A stretch of 64,000 nt of DNA, taken from the NCBI GenBank assembly GCA_947846985.1, contig CANTUZ010000023.1, positions 4,545,677 to 4,609,676 of the forward strand. The letters run 5' to 3'. Numbering within the stretch: the stretch's first letter is position 1; each line of letters opens with the position of its first letter. Source of the stretch: Fratercula arctica (lineage: Eukaryota > Chordata > Aves > Charadriiformes > Alcidae). Below the pieces are notes generated by a model. The model saw nothing but the letters and a program-made list of their open reading frames with translations, was not told where the DNA came from and did not search any database. Below, piece by piece: positions 35,026 to 47,760 of the stretch. The translations under genes were made by a program, and so were the position numbers.

Positions 35026-38000
35026 CTGACATTTAAACAAAAGGCAATCATCCCACGGCTTCAGTTAGGAAGAACTGGAACCTTGCCATTCACAATATTA
35101 CCCTCGTCTTTCCACTGATGCGGTGAAGGCTGCCTGCGTGCTTCAAAGGAGTGTCTAAACAGGATAAATCCATAGCGCTGATCAGTAAAAACTGAGCTGT
35201 AGCTTCAGTCAAAGGCTAACAAAGGAACAGCAGAGCTGCTAAATCTACAGCTTGTGGTTGATAACCATCAGAGCTGATTGCAGACTGTTAGAAATAGTTT
35301 GTTAAAACTCAAAAGTCCTTATGGGAAACAGTCAGCTAGGGACAATATCCCCTTTCTAAACCAGTCCAGAAAAGCAGGCCATTATTTACAACGAAGTGCA
35401 TTTAAATGTCATCATATGCATGAGCTCCATTGCAGGGGGTGGGCTGGGTGTTTAAATTACCCCCAGGTTAGAACATTAGAACTCCCCTATAGAAAGAGAA
35501 GATACAGACCTTCCAAAATTACTTGAGCAAAGTAATGAGCGAATTATTTAGCGCTCAACTTTTTGGCTCACCTTTGGAAGAGGAAAAGACCTTCTACAGC
35601 TCCAAAACTCTCCTAGGACCAAACAATTCTCTTCTGCTTTTGCCATTATCACCAGCGATACCACCCCAGTGCTCCCTGAGTTCCCAGAATGCCCGTGCCA
35701 CCAGCGTTACAGAGGATGAGATGGTGGAGATGGGCTCCATAGTTGCAATTCCTCATGCAGTGGATGGTGATTCATGTGCAGATTATCCAGCTCTGAGCTA
35801 AGCCTGGTGAAGTGTTCTCTCTCCCTGGAGTACTCCCCTCCCTTATCCCAAGAGACCTGTTATGCCAGCGATTACTTCTGTTCTGCATTTCAATTTGTCA
35901 AAAATGAGAACAAAAGATGTAGCAGGTCACTTACATAAAGGAAGGAATATATTGTCATCATCAAACAATCAAGAATAATGAAAAAGGTCATAAAAACATA
36001 CATAAGGCCAACATTTCAGCTAGTGGAAGTAACAGAGCTCTATTGGTGACACTGGTTCATAAACTTTAACAGCATGAGGCAGTTATACACCATTTGAAGC
36101 CGTGGACCACAATTTGCAGATGAACAATTTGTGAATAGAAAAAAAAAAAGGAAAGCAAATCCCAAAGTCCTGCCAAACCTAGCAGATACATTACTTTCAG
36201 TACATGGTTTTCTCTGATTTATTCCCCAGCCTCTAGTTGATGAAATACTCCTTTTCAATACATTCTTTTTTTCCTCTTTATTGCACAACTGTTTCAAAGT
36301 ATTGCAAAGCTCCAAGGACTGCTAGGGCTACTAGCTAGATTTATTTATTAAACTGTTCCCTGAGTCCTACATCATTAAATTGACAACTCCAGATGGCACA
36401 GACCAAATGCCGTTCACTTCAGCTGGCTGCTCGGTGGCCTACAGGGAGGTCCTACAGAACCAGCGTATGGATTGCAAAAGGCAAATGGCTGGTGTTTTAT
36501 TGGCACCGTACCCAGCAGGAAGACATCAATGGCCCCTCTTCTCTACCCTCCTCTTTTCCCCGTGGGATCCCTCAGCACTGGAGCAAACAGCGAAGGGTGC
36601 CATCAGTGTCCTCACCCTGGTCTGTGAGGCTCGGCATGCCTCTCCAACGAAAGCCAAATCTCGAGGCATTTGGTCTTACAAACCCTTCCCACTCCCTTCC
36701 TCCACCCCATCTGCTGAGGGTTTTCCATATGTAAGAGCTAAGATATGAAGGACAGAGGACTTGAGAAGTTGGCTCTGGATGCACAGAGAATTCTTGTCTC
36801 CAGGACTGTCAGCAGTAACATGCACTCATTATTATTTTGATCTTGGATATTTTTCCAAGCCAAATTGCTGCTTTCAAAGCTGACTAAAAGTTCTTCCCTG
36901 GGATGAATTTGTCCCCATTTATTTATTGCATAACCAGCCCCTGAAAAAAATTCAGAAAGGTTGAGCGTGAGGCAGGCTTGTGCCTCTTACACGCATGGGA
37001 TATTCCCTTTATATTAGTCACTGAACAGATGTGTCTTGTCATATGATGCATGAAGTAGCATTGGAAAGAAAAAGAAAATTAACTCATCCCTTTGAACTGG
37101 AGAAGTTCCATGAGAATTTGCTCACCCAGGCATCTGATCTACCTGTTTGTCCTTTATCATCAAGAACACAGAAGCAGAAAAAAAATAACCAACGAACGCA
37201 TTAAAACATAGCTGTCCCTTCCAAGCAAGACATCAGTTGGATATCATTTGGAAATTTTTGGAAAGAAGGCTAAGGTGTTTCTTTTCCTGAAAAAGTTCTT
37301 GTGACGGTAGTTCAGCACCCTTTTTCAGTCTTGGAAATTATTTTGGGAGGTGGCAAGTTAAATTTAGGTGTTTCCTTCCCTGAGTGGTGATGACACATGG
37401 GAAAGTCGTAAAAGAGGTAGAAGGAGCAACCGGAGCACTGCCTGCTATCATTGAGTTTAGTAGGAGCGACAGAGGCACCACACCCCATATTTTGTAGAAC
37501 TGATGAAACTTGCACATCGCAAAAGTTACCAACAAAGAGCTGTTCAAGCTATGTCTTAACGTTACCTTTCAGGCTGTGCATGACGTACGCTGCCCTGGTG
37601 CTTTAGTTCTCGATATGGGATCCCTCTAACATTCTTCAGGCTGAACATGCAGATAGATGGTTGTGATTCCTGGCAGAAATAGAAATGAGAAACAGTTCCT
37701 AGTTAGTCTGGTGAAGTTGTTTAAATCCATAATGCAAACCAAGACAAAGACTGTCTTTATTTGCAAACACCACTGTTGAATGGAAACAGTAGAGTATTTC
37801 CCTGATAGAAGACAAGTGTTGGCGCCACTATTAAAAGCAGAAAAGTTGAAAAACTAATTCCATTCTCACTGATGGAAAAACACAGGAGCTGTAATAAATG
37901 CAATACAGGTCTAAACATGTCTACAGAGTGCTGGTTATGATACCGGCATCTAGACCATGGGTGGGAACCGTAGTTTTATTTCATACATAAAAATACAAGA

Positions 38001-40929
38001 GTGCCCTGTGTTTGAGAGCAGCAACAAGCACAGGTGGCAACTGACTTTACAGTTAGTTGGGGCTCAGATCCAGCCCTGACTCACCCAGGGAGTGCTTTTC
38101 ATTGCAAGTGGAAGAAGCTTTGCAGGACCAACCAATTTTTCAGATGCAATTTGATGAGAGAAAAAATGAAGGGAGCACCACACCTTATGAAAGGAATTTG
38201 GTGTTGAATCTGCAGCTCACAATCTCCTTAAGAGTTCGGAGAAATCTTCTCCCCATGTCTCACTCCCATGTGTCTCCTCACAAACCCAATGGTCTTTGTC
38301 ATTGAGCCACTACAACTGCACCCTGTCTAAAAATGTGCAGTCTTTCCTATTACATGTAAAACCCTCTTCTGTTGGAGGTTTTTCAGTTATTTTCTCCTCC
38401 CCAATGAAACAAGACTGTCCTGCTTGCTACGCAGCATCCTTTCCTTTCTCAGAATTCAGGCTGTAATAGATTTCCATTTAAAAATTACAGATTCATGTAA
38501 CAGTCCGGCTGGGACAGCATGCATCTACCACGTCTCCTTCAGGTTAAAAACTTGGAAAATTTGGCTTTCATATGGGAACATAATGGAAAACATTTTTATT
38601 ACGTTTCTCCTCTGGTTTCAAATCTTTTCTTAATTTAACTTCCTTGTCTGGAAAAAAAATCCAAATTTGAATTTTCCCTTTTCAGTTTTTCAAACTGAAC
38701 ATAAATTTCCTTTTTTTCAGAACTTGAGTAATTTACTTGAGGAATGGTAATTTCCATTAAAACAAGTTTGTAAAACTTTTACTATTAAATCAAAGCAAGA
38801 TATTTCAAAATGCTTGAAACACAGTGTTTCAAGTGCCCCAGTCCACATTTTCTAATCTCCCTGGTTTTTCCCTTTTTTCCTTTCAAATGATCAATTTATG
38901 AGCTGCTGCTTTTTTTTGTCCCAGAGAAGAAAGTAATTGTTGAAATCACGAAGAAATGGGAAAACTGTGACCTACCAGTTGGGGGTCATTTATTGAGGAT
39001 AGCCCTTTCTTTCTACACCCCAATATTTCTCCCTCTCACAGCAGAGCAAAAGCTAATCCTTGAAAACCTGCTACACTTCTGGGAAGTGTGAGAGGTGGAG
39101 CTCCAGCCCTGCGCACTGGAGGTTCTGCTGGAGATCAAAGGTAACGTATGCCACTGTTTGAAATCCTTAAATAAGCTGACGCAGACCCAGGCTCCCTGGA
39201 AGCACGATGCAGGGGCCCATCTGGCCTCCATAGTTTGAGATTAAAATGGGTTGGAACAGTTTTACAAGACAAAGTCTTTTAAATGACATGAGCAAAAAAT
39301 GACCAATCCATTCTGGGTGGCATTGGATGGAAGAATAAAGATTCTGGCAAAAAGTCCTTTTAATGATGAAGGACGGCCGCTGACAGCCGACTACACCCCT
39401 GCTGCGCACGCATGTGACCTGATTTTTCTGTAAACTGGAAGTGATTTGGGACTGAAAGGATTTATCAGAAATGGAAGACAGACCTGAGCCCGGCCTCTTA
39501 GTTCTTCCTATCCTGCCCTACACCAAGCATACAGCCAAAACTTGGGGAAGGGAAACACAGGATTTCAGGTTCTGAAGCCGTTTCTGATTTTTTTTGCTAC
39601 GAATTGCTCTCTGATCTTGTTTATCCTAATCAGAAATAGGACTGACTTAATGAAGATCACTGCCGTGGATCCAGGTGGAATTAGAATTGAACACCTTTAT
39701 CCTAATGCTGAAACACAAGACAAGCTCCCATTAGCCTTGGAGGAAACAAGAAGGGAGACCCAGTTTTTACCCTCGTGTCGTTGGTTCCGTGTGCTTTGTC
39801 CCTCCCTACCCAGCTGAAGCATTCTCCAATACAACACAATTAAAGCCAGGCTAAGTGCAAGATGTTGGTCATATCACATGTAACGCCAGATTTATGAAAG
39901 CTTATCTATTTATTAACAAGCTCTTCAGTCAGGATAATTAGTCACCGCATCCATCCCCTTCCTTATCAGCTGAAGGTGAAAATATACCTTTAGTAGTTTT
40001 TAACTCAATAACCCCAAAATCTTAGATGAGTTTCAGTGGACCAGCTTTTCTGCTGGCATAAGCCACCATCGCATCATCAGCTCCTATGGGGAGAATTTGT
40101 TCCAGATTCCCTTAATTACCTTCTTCTGCCTTCTTGCTTGTCCAGTAATGGTGCTCCAATCCCATCTGCCTGGTGCAGTAGCACGACAGACCCGCGGCTG
40201 TTCTGTATCACTGCAGACATTACACTTCATCCTTTGCACAGAATACAGATAACGTGCTGGGGACTTATTTCTTATTCTAGGGTGGATGGTTGGTTTAACT
40301 TCAGAATAGATTTATACACAAGACATTAAAACTCAGTGCAGATAGCCGGATGCTGCTGTTGATAATTGCCAGGTATATAAGAACTGCAGAACCACAGCGT
40401 TGCCTGGAGCAAGCAACACTAATTAGTTACTTGTGTGGGAGACTGTATGCTCACAAGGGTTGCAGAGGTGTAAGTTAGCGTGCGTAAAGCAACAAATCCC
40501 ATAGAAATGACCCTCACAGCACAGTGAAATAGAGATTATTCCCTTTCCAAAGGCAACACAAACCCCCTTAAAGTTCTGGGAACGGTCCCACCGCTGTCCC
40601 TCAAGGGGAGATATCAAAGCAGACAGACTCATCTTCCTTGACCGCTCAAGGACAGCTGGCTCAGCAAACGATAGACTTTACTGGGCCATGGTAGCCAACA
40701 GGCCGAAGCTCGAAGGCTGCCGGTGTCTGTAAATGCGGCCACAAGAATTTCTCAATGGAAAGGCACTCATGGGAATGAGCTGTATTAACAAGGCTGCAAC
40801 GCATTAAACCGTGTGACTTCATTCCACCATGCTCGTTCCTCTCCCAGGTTATACCCATCTCGCTAACCAGCGTGCTCCCGCTATTATCCACTACATAATG
40901 CCGTCTGTCATAGGGGTTTTATTTTTCCT

Positions 40930-41130
40930 GGGAACTCTGGGAGATATTTATAAACAATCATAAAGTGGAAGAAATGTGTTTTGAATAGCTTGGTGTTTTG
41001 TCACATGCAAATTGCTAAATAACGTGGTGGTAAATAATTATGTATATATGTTTGTTTACATAGACTGACTTCAAAGCAATTCGCAATTAACTTAGCTAAA
41101 CTTTCCAGCAACTGATTTATACTCACTGGC
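40930..41130. promoter_or_regulatory. Candidate conserved non-coding block
   Basis: AT-rich sequence contains TGTTTACA (41053-41060, a forkhead core), 'ggtaaataattatgta', 'caattcgcaattaactt' and 'atttataaacaatc'. Motif density suggests an enhancer-like element, but this was not tested by alignment. Confidence 0.2.
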
Positions 41131-44100
41131 TTTTCTTAAATTTGTTTGGGAAATCTCAATCTATTTTTTGTGGTTAAGTGTGCGTTTAAGCTCTTTTATT
41201 CCACTGGCACTAATTAGTACCCTGGTCATTAGCCCTAGATGAGGCACTGAACAAAAAAAAAAAACAAACAAAAGACGACTGAGGACTTGATTCAACATTC
41301 TCATATGCCACGTTTGTAGTGTAAGGCGTCTTGCCCCTCTTTGGGTTCCTACCGTATTGTGTAGCTCAGAAATGGGTAACAACAGCCCTCATGTCCTCAG
41401 TGACTGGTTGGTGGAGGGAATCCTTGGAAAGCAAGATGAGAATTCGGGCTGCGTCACAGCCAACAGAGCAATGTACGGATCAATTAGACTCTAAATTTTC
41501 AAGCCTCAAGGTCACCCCTTGAGTGTGCTGTTAGGCCATGACAGTAAACCATTCCCCTTATTCTTTGCACAAGCAAATAACTCTGGTCACGTGGCTACAC
41601 CCATCAACACTTACCACAAGAGTTGCCTTAATCTCCTACTTTATTCCTGTGACTCTCTAACCCACCGTTTAAAAGAACTGTTCAAATTTCCCAGCCTCGC
41701 CCCTGTAGCTAAACCCATCAAGGTACAGGATGACTTTGGACTAGACTTGTATCTCTAGCCCAAGCTGGTGGAAAACAATTCACCACTGGAAAAAGATGGA
41801 GAGCAGCCTGGTCCCTTCCCAGCACGGACGGCTTGGCTGGAGAGGGCAGCAAAACGCTGCAGGCCTGGCAGAGCTCTGCACCATTAATTCCCCGGGAGCA
41901 TACTTTAGAGCAGCTCCGAGGCTATTTTAATTGTACACACAGAACCTGTGAGCAGTAACAAAGGTTCTAGTGGCAACGAGGTGACATTGGGCTGAGTTAA
42001 ATCCGTACAGTTTGGTTCTGGGCTATATTCTTTTTAAAAATAGGAAGAGGTTACAAAACATAACAATCACAGAAGGCTCTTTTCCTCCCATCCCCACTTC
42101 TGGTATGAATAATCGTGTGGCAAGATAAGTGGGCGAAGTATTACAAGATGACGTTTCTGTCGACCGTGATTATAAACAACAACAGAAAAGAAATGTAAGA
42201 CCTCTTGGTTAATTTTCCCCATTATAAAACCACTTGGTATTTCAAACAGATCTGCCAGGGAAATGCTTGTTTTAAAGTTCCACTGATGTAGCTACAAATC
42301 ATCTCATTTGTAAACGTTGGCTATTGGTGGTGGGAAGGGGATGCAGAGGAGGGAGGGAAGATCTTGTTTACTTTATGTGCTGCACATCCAGCCTGGCCCA
42401 GGGCTCCAGCGCAGTGGTTTTCTTGCTGACACACTGGCCCCTTACATCAGCTGTGAGACACACACTGGGGCAGGGTCCCAGCGGGGAAGAGAGGACGCGG
42501 GCTCCAGCCTGTGCCATGGCTGCCGTTCTCAAGCACTGGTATGTACAAGCCTGTAATGGTGTCTGTGTGAATCTGCCATTCACCGCTACTGCCGGTTTAG
42601 AGAAGCAAACGTGCATTAGCCTTAACAACACTCCGTGAATATTTAATCCCAAGAGCGGTGAAGGGATAAGACCATATATTTATTTGTTTTAAGCTTTTAT
42701 AAAATGCCTATGGTAAAAAACATCTGGATTATTGAATCGAGAAAGCCAAACACAGACTGAAACGGGCTTCAGATACCAGCCATTCTCATAACCCGCAGAG
42801 AAACGGGTAAATGAAAATCTGATCCACAAACAACAATTAATAAAGCACATGGGTTAAAATGACCTAGAACTGGCTGATCGGCGTTGGATGACACATGCCT
42901 GGTGCTCCCTTATGCTAACTATACTTTTTAATATGCTGGGGCACATGGAGTCTCTGAAATGGACAGCAATTTTCCTACCCCAGAGGCACTAATGTAAAAG
43001 AGACTTGGCAGAATTCAGATGACTCAGGGTATGTCCAATACTTCAGCCAAGCAATTCCTAGGTCTGCAATGTAAAAGGGAGCTAACAGCTGGTTTGATGC
43101 AGTCAAGATGAAATTCTCTCTGTATTGAATTCAAACCTGCAATGAGGTGTTTAAGGACATGGAAGAGGATGCTCTGCTTGGGAATGCAGGAACTTGAAGT
43201 CTGCCAGAAATAAGCTGGCATTTATCTCCTTTAGAGGTTCTGACTCAAAATGAAGCTTTTCGAAGCTCCATGTTTAAGCAGCAGAGAGGCTAAGATGTTC
43301 ATCCCAGACAATACGATGTTTTCTTTTCCCTTCTCCTCTTGATAATGTATTCTACATCAAGGAGGACTGGGGTCCAGTAATCCTGGCTAATACTGTTCTC
43401 TAATTACTAGGCAATGGGAAAAGTCAGAAAGACCTTGAGGTTTCAGTCTCAGACCAGACCCCGAAATTGGACAAGGATTAAAACCAAAGCCAGTTATGGA
43501 AATGCTCCAGGACTCATTCATTAACTACCACTAGATCGGACTATGCTTTATGGGTGCAATTATTATCTTTGTGGAGGGCTGACAGAGGAATCACGAACGA
43601 TTGAAACCACATCTAACTCCTAACATACAGGATCACACACAACCCTTATACGCCCTTCATTTACAGAGGGATGGGTAACAGGCAGAAGAAGCGTAAATAT
43701 ACGTTTCAGAAGAGTAAATAGGTTCTGCAGGCTTGAAACCCTGGGAGCTTTCCGGTGGGGTGTCTGGTTTTCATATTCAGGTCTGCTTGGATTGCATGCC
43801 TATAGCTCATTAGCTGCCTTGTGGATCAAGTTAAAAAGCATACTGTTTTCAGAGCAAACTATAAAATTAGTGATGTTGTATAAAAGGAAATAACTCAAAT
43901 TGGACCTCTGTCCTTGACATCCTATCTGTAAGGAGAACGTTGCCTTTTGCAAACCCAAAGCAAGCCTTGAGAAGGGAGGAAAGTCCCTTTAATCCTCAGT
44001 CCAGGCAACTGGACAAATTAAAAATGGCAAATCATCTGATAGCTTTGTTTTAAGGATCTTAATCTTCAGTCACTGCCCAGTCCTTTAATCAATGGCATTT

Positions 44101-45853
44101 TGAAGTAATGAGTTCTGTACGATTAAATAGTTTACTCTTACATTTTGTTCCCTTTGGACTGAACATGTTTGTAACTGAAGTACTCACACATTGTCCCTAC
44201 CATAAACCTCAAAAACACACGGAAAAGACCCATTGGACAGAAAATATGACTCTTCCTTATGACATTTTGCTGGACCTCAAAGGCACCTCAGTACACCAGA
44301 TGACCAGCCAACATCACCCCGGGTGACCTGAAGTACACTACTTTGTCCCCTCTCACATTCTTAGCAGTGTTTGCAAGATAAATGCCTTCAAGAAACAGAG
44401 AAGAGTTCACCTATAATTCACATTATTATTCAGACAGTATATGGGAGAGCACGCGTACGAGAGTCTGTCCCCAAAGGATACCTGTAAGTTTTCGTGTGCT
44501 TCTGCTGTAACAGGATCCACCAATTTGCTTTAGCCACAGCAATACTTAAACAGCCTCAAGCAGAAAATGGCTCCTCATTTTAAGACGTACTGGGTTACAG
44601 GAGGTTCATGGCACGACACATGGCAAAGGACGGGAGTTTTCAGAGGCAAAGCATGGCTATTTTTTGAAAATGGAGTGATTCAAGGTGGATGCTTTAGCCT
44701 GACATCTCATATATTTTAGCAGAATTTTTTCAGTCGCAGTTAATCCATAGTGACTGCAAAGATCATCAGCTGACAAATGACACACTAAGGACATACCTTT
44801 TTTGCTACAGATCAAGAAGACTCAATGCAAGAGGGTGACTGATGAGTTATACAGGTTAGGAGTCTGAATATTCATCTCAGATGCAAACAAAACAGTGCAG
44901 GTTCAAGTTCCTCATGTAGTGCAGGCAAAAGAGGGACGTGGGTTTTCTATATCCCAGGTGATCTAGTCCCTGAGCTATTTTTTATTTTGGAATCTCTCTC
45001 ATTTTTTTCCATGAAATACTTCAAAAGATCTCAGTTTCATCCTGTTGCGAAAGAGAAAAAGGTTGAAATCTTAAAAAATTTTGCAGAACGGGAAAGCTAT
45101 TTCCTCCCCAGCTCTATTTCTAGATGTGCCCCGCGTATCCAGACAGAAATCTGGAAGGGGGATCTCAGCACAACAGCTCTAAGTCTGGTTATATTCAGAC
45201 AAGTGGCACGGTTCAGGGCCATTCATATTTTTTTTTTTTTCAGTAATTCCAGATCTCCTTGGTTTAGTTTACAAATCAGATAGCAATTTCATCACATCCT
45301 CCCCGTCAGAGCAGGCATTGCCCAAGCAGAACAGCCGTCTTTCCATCTCTATTGTTACTAAATGAGAGTGTTTGATGATCAAAACTTTGCTGACGCTATT
45401 TGTCAGAGAGGCATAAACTAGAACAGCCTTGAGGGGTTCTCTCTCAAGTGAAGCTTTGCAGGGCTGGTGGGAGTGAAAGCTTCTTTTGAGAAAGAAGGCC
45501 TTGACCTTCCAAATACAGAAGCATGCAAGTAGCTCTTCTCCTAGAGCCAGCCAGCCAGCTGTTGGGCTGAGACCACTGTCCATCAGACCGAGCACCAGCG
45601 CACAATTGTTTCCTTGTGTTTTTCTGTCTGCTTGCATCCATCTGCCATCCATTGTTGTAGCTAAACTCCCTGGCGGAGGGGAGGTTGCTGCCTTGATTTA
45701 TGTTCATAAAATATATAGCGCATTGAATTCGTACTCTGCAGTAAGGAACTGCAAAGGCAGCCACCGTAAAAAACAAATACTGATGCGGTGATCATACTAC
45801 AGAAATTCACAGTACTACTCACCTAAGTAAAGTCCCTGACGTGCTCTGAAGCA

Positions 45854-46145
45854 TCTTTTCAGTAGTGCCCGGGGACAGGACAAGAGGCAATGGGCACAAA
45901 CTTGAGCATAAGAAGTTCCACCTAAACATGAGGAGGAACTTCTTTACCCTGAGGGTGGCAGAGCCCTGGCACAGGCTGCCCAGAGAGGTGGGGGAGTCTC
46001 CATCTCTGGAGACATTCAAAACCCGCCTGGACGTGTTCCTGTGTAACCTGCTCTGGGTGACCCTGCTCTGGCAGGGGGGTTGGACTAGATGATCTCCAGA
46101 GGTCCCTTCCAACCCTATGGTTCTATGATTCTGTGATTCTATGAT
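45854..46145 (+). mobile_element. CR1 LINE 3' fragment with intact octamer tail
   Basis: The copy begins at 'cttttcagtagtgcccgggg' and ends with about three octamer units ('ttctatgattctgtgattct' then 'atgat'). The coding part up to about 46080 is open in one frame (45865-46092), with the CR1 C-terminal signatures '[10 protein letters not shown]', '[16 protein letters not shown]' and '[10 protein letters not shown]'. It then enters the 3' UTR ('ggttggactagatgatctcc'). No frameshift is visible in this short stretch, and it closely matches 7895-8180. It is 5'-truncated to about 290 bp and cannot move by itself. Confidence 0.93.
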
Positions 46146-47133
46146 CTGGGAGTGGGGAACCATAAAGGTGTAGAGAGCAGGTGGCGTCTCTCGCAAAGAT
46201 GCCATTTTTGTGTCATTGCTTCTTGTTAGACTCCTGCCTACTGTTCATAGACTGTCAAAGTCGATGGTCCAAATCACTTTCTTTCCCTTTACAGCTAGAG
46301 AGTATGCATTCTGTTGCTCTAATGCCACTGGGAAGAAACTGGGAAATAAATACTTGTCTGTGTATGGTAGATAAGATGTAACAGTTAGGCAAGATGTAGG
46401 ACAGATTTCTTGGAAAGGTCTACCAGCTCTCAAAAGTGTACAGATAGCCCCAAACTAAAAGAAGCAATGGTCTTACTGATTTTTTCTCCTATTTTGGCAC
46501 AGCCCCGGTATTCTTTCTCAGGCACTTTAGGAAAGGCACCTTAAGACCTAAAGCCTGATCTTAGTTCTGATCTAGCAGGACGTACACATGCTTTGAATTA
46601 ATCCTAGTAAATACAAAGCACAACTCACCTAGCAAAGGTAAGCACATGGAGAAACATCTCCAGTTCTACAGGACGCCAAATCCTCCCTCCATAAGCAAGA
46701 GAAAGATTCCAGAAAGTGCTGAAGTGTATGTTTAATGAATGAAGCTCCTACAGCCACTGGAAGCCCAATACCCAAGTGTGATACTGGATGTTACAGCCCT
46801 TACACCACTGAGCCCCGGTACCGCAACAGGGACAGATGATCCCGGGAAGGCAGAGAGATATTTCCACCTCATTGAGACTTCAAGCCCCCGTTGCTATCAG
46901 CAGTGTATGTTAAGAATCACTTTGCTGCTCAGTGTTAATTTCAAACAAATGGTGTGTTCGCTTTTGGTTTGTGATTATTTTTAGCCCCTTGGGCTCTTTT
47001 TAGATTTCAATTAAATGTCACTAGGTAATTAGCTAAGAGATAAAGTTAGCTGTTAGGGCCACTAAATGAAAAAAACACATGCTGAATACTGAATGAATGG
47101 AAAGCTTTCTCCTTGGCAGATATTTTCACATTC

Positions 47134-47151
47134 TTTTTTTTTTTTTTTTTT
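47134..47151. repeat. Poly-T run
   Basis: Eighteen T bases. Simple repeat; it produces the Lys run of the minus-strand frame across it. Confidence 0.85.
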
Positions 47152-47499
47152 AAGGTCGACTTTTTGTCTTCCTATTGTAGGAGAAGAGCTTTGAAAATAT
47201 AAATTAATTTTATGATGTATCTTCTCTGCTCCTCGTTCCATACTCATAAAGAAGAAACACACATATGCAAGTGTATGTAAAAGCGATCACAATAGCTCTA
47301 CACCAAAACTTTTTTTAACCTTCAGTAAATGTTTAAAAAGTTCCAGAGCTGAACAACTCCAAAATCAAATTTACAACTTCCCTTTCTCAAAGCCAAAGGA
47401 AGCGGGGAATTCTTTAAAAGCTCTGTTTGACAGAGTAGAATATTTCAGCTCGTCTTAGGACATATTACAGGAGGCAATTTTGACTGCAAATTATTGCAG

Positions 47500-47760
47500 C
47501 CATATTTTATATTGCAGTTGCATGTAGAAGTGGTTTGCAAAATGTTAATAACTGAAGATGAGCCCATAAAAGATAGAAATACACATCACGTGTTAAGAAC
47601 ACATCCCTTCAAGGTGTTATTAATGATCATAAACACATTGCTGGAAGTATTGCCAGTAGGCGTAGGTAATTAATCGCCTTACAGGATTCAGTCTTTAAAA
47701 GTAGTTGATCAATTGCTAGCATTCCTTTAACTCTATAAGCACTGTGGAAGCAGAACCTCA
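47500..47760. promoter_or_regulatory. Candidate conserved non-coding block
   Basis: AT-rich sequence with a CACGTG E-box at 47587-47592, 'gttattaatgatcataaac' (a TAAT/Hox-Pbx-like cluster), 'ggtaattaatcgcc' and 'gttgatcaattgc'. The texture resembles developmental conserved non-coding elements. No conservation data were available. Confidence 0.22.

Larger units (their letters stand above)
33241..45853. other. Non-coding unique sequence
   Basis: No supportable gene over about 12.6 kb. Contents are an A-rich low-complexity stretch at 34024-34110, ancient-repeat relics near 34480-34620 and 34970-35025, and a candidate AT-rich regulatory block near 40930-41130. The longest frames (127 codons at 45269-45652 minus; 122 at 36380-36748 plus) overlap other frames and are not recognisable. 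The rest is unremarkable. Confidence 0.6.

Noticed and set aside
35523..35801. 92-codon ORF ending in an acidic, protein-like segment (residues 'TEDEMVEMGS')
   Set aside because: No homologue recognised, no splice or promoter context, and length is within chance expectation.
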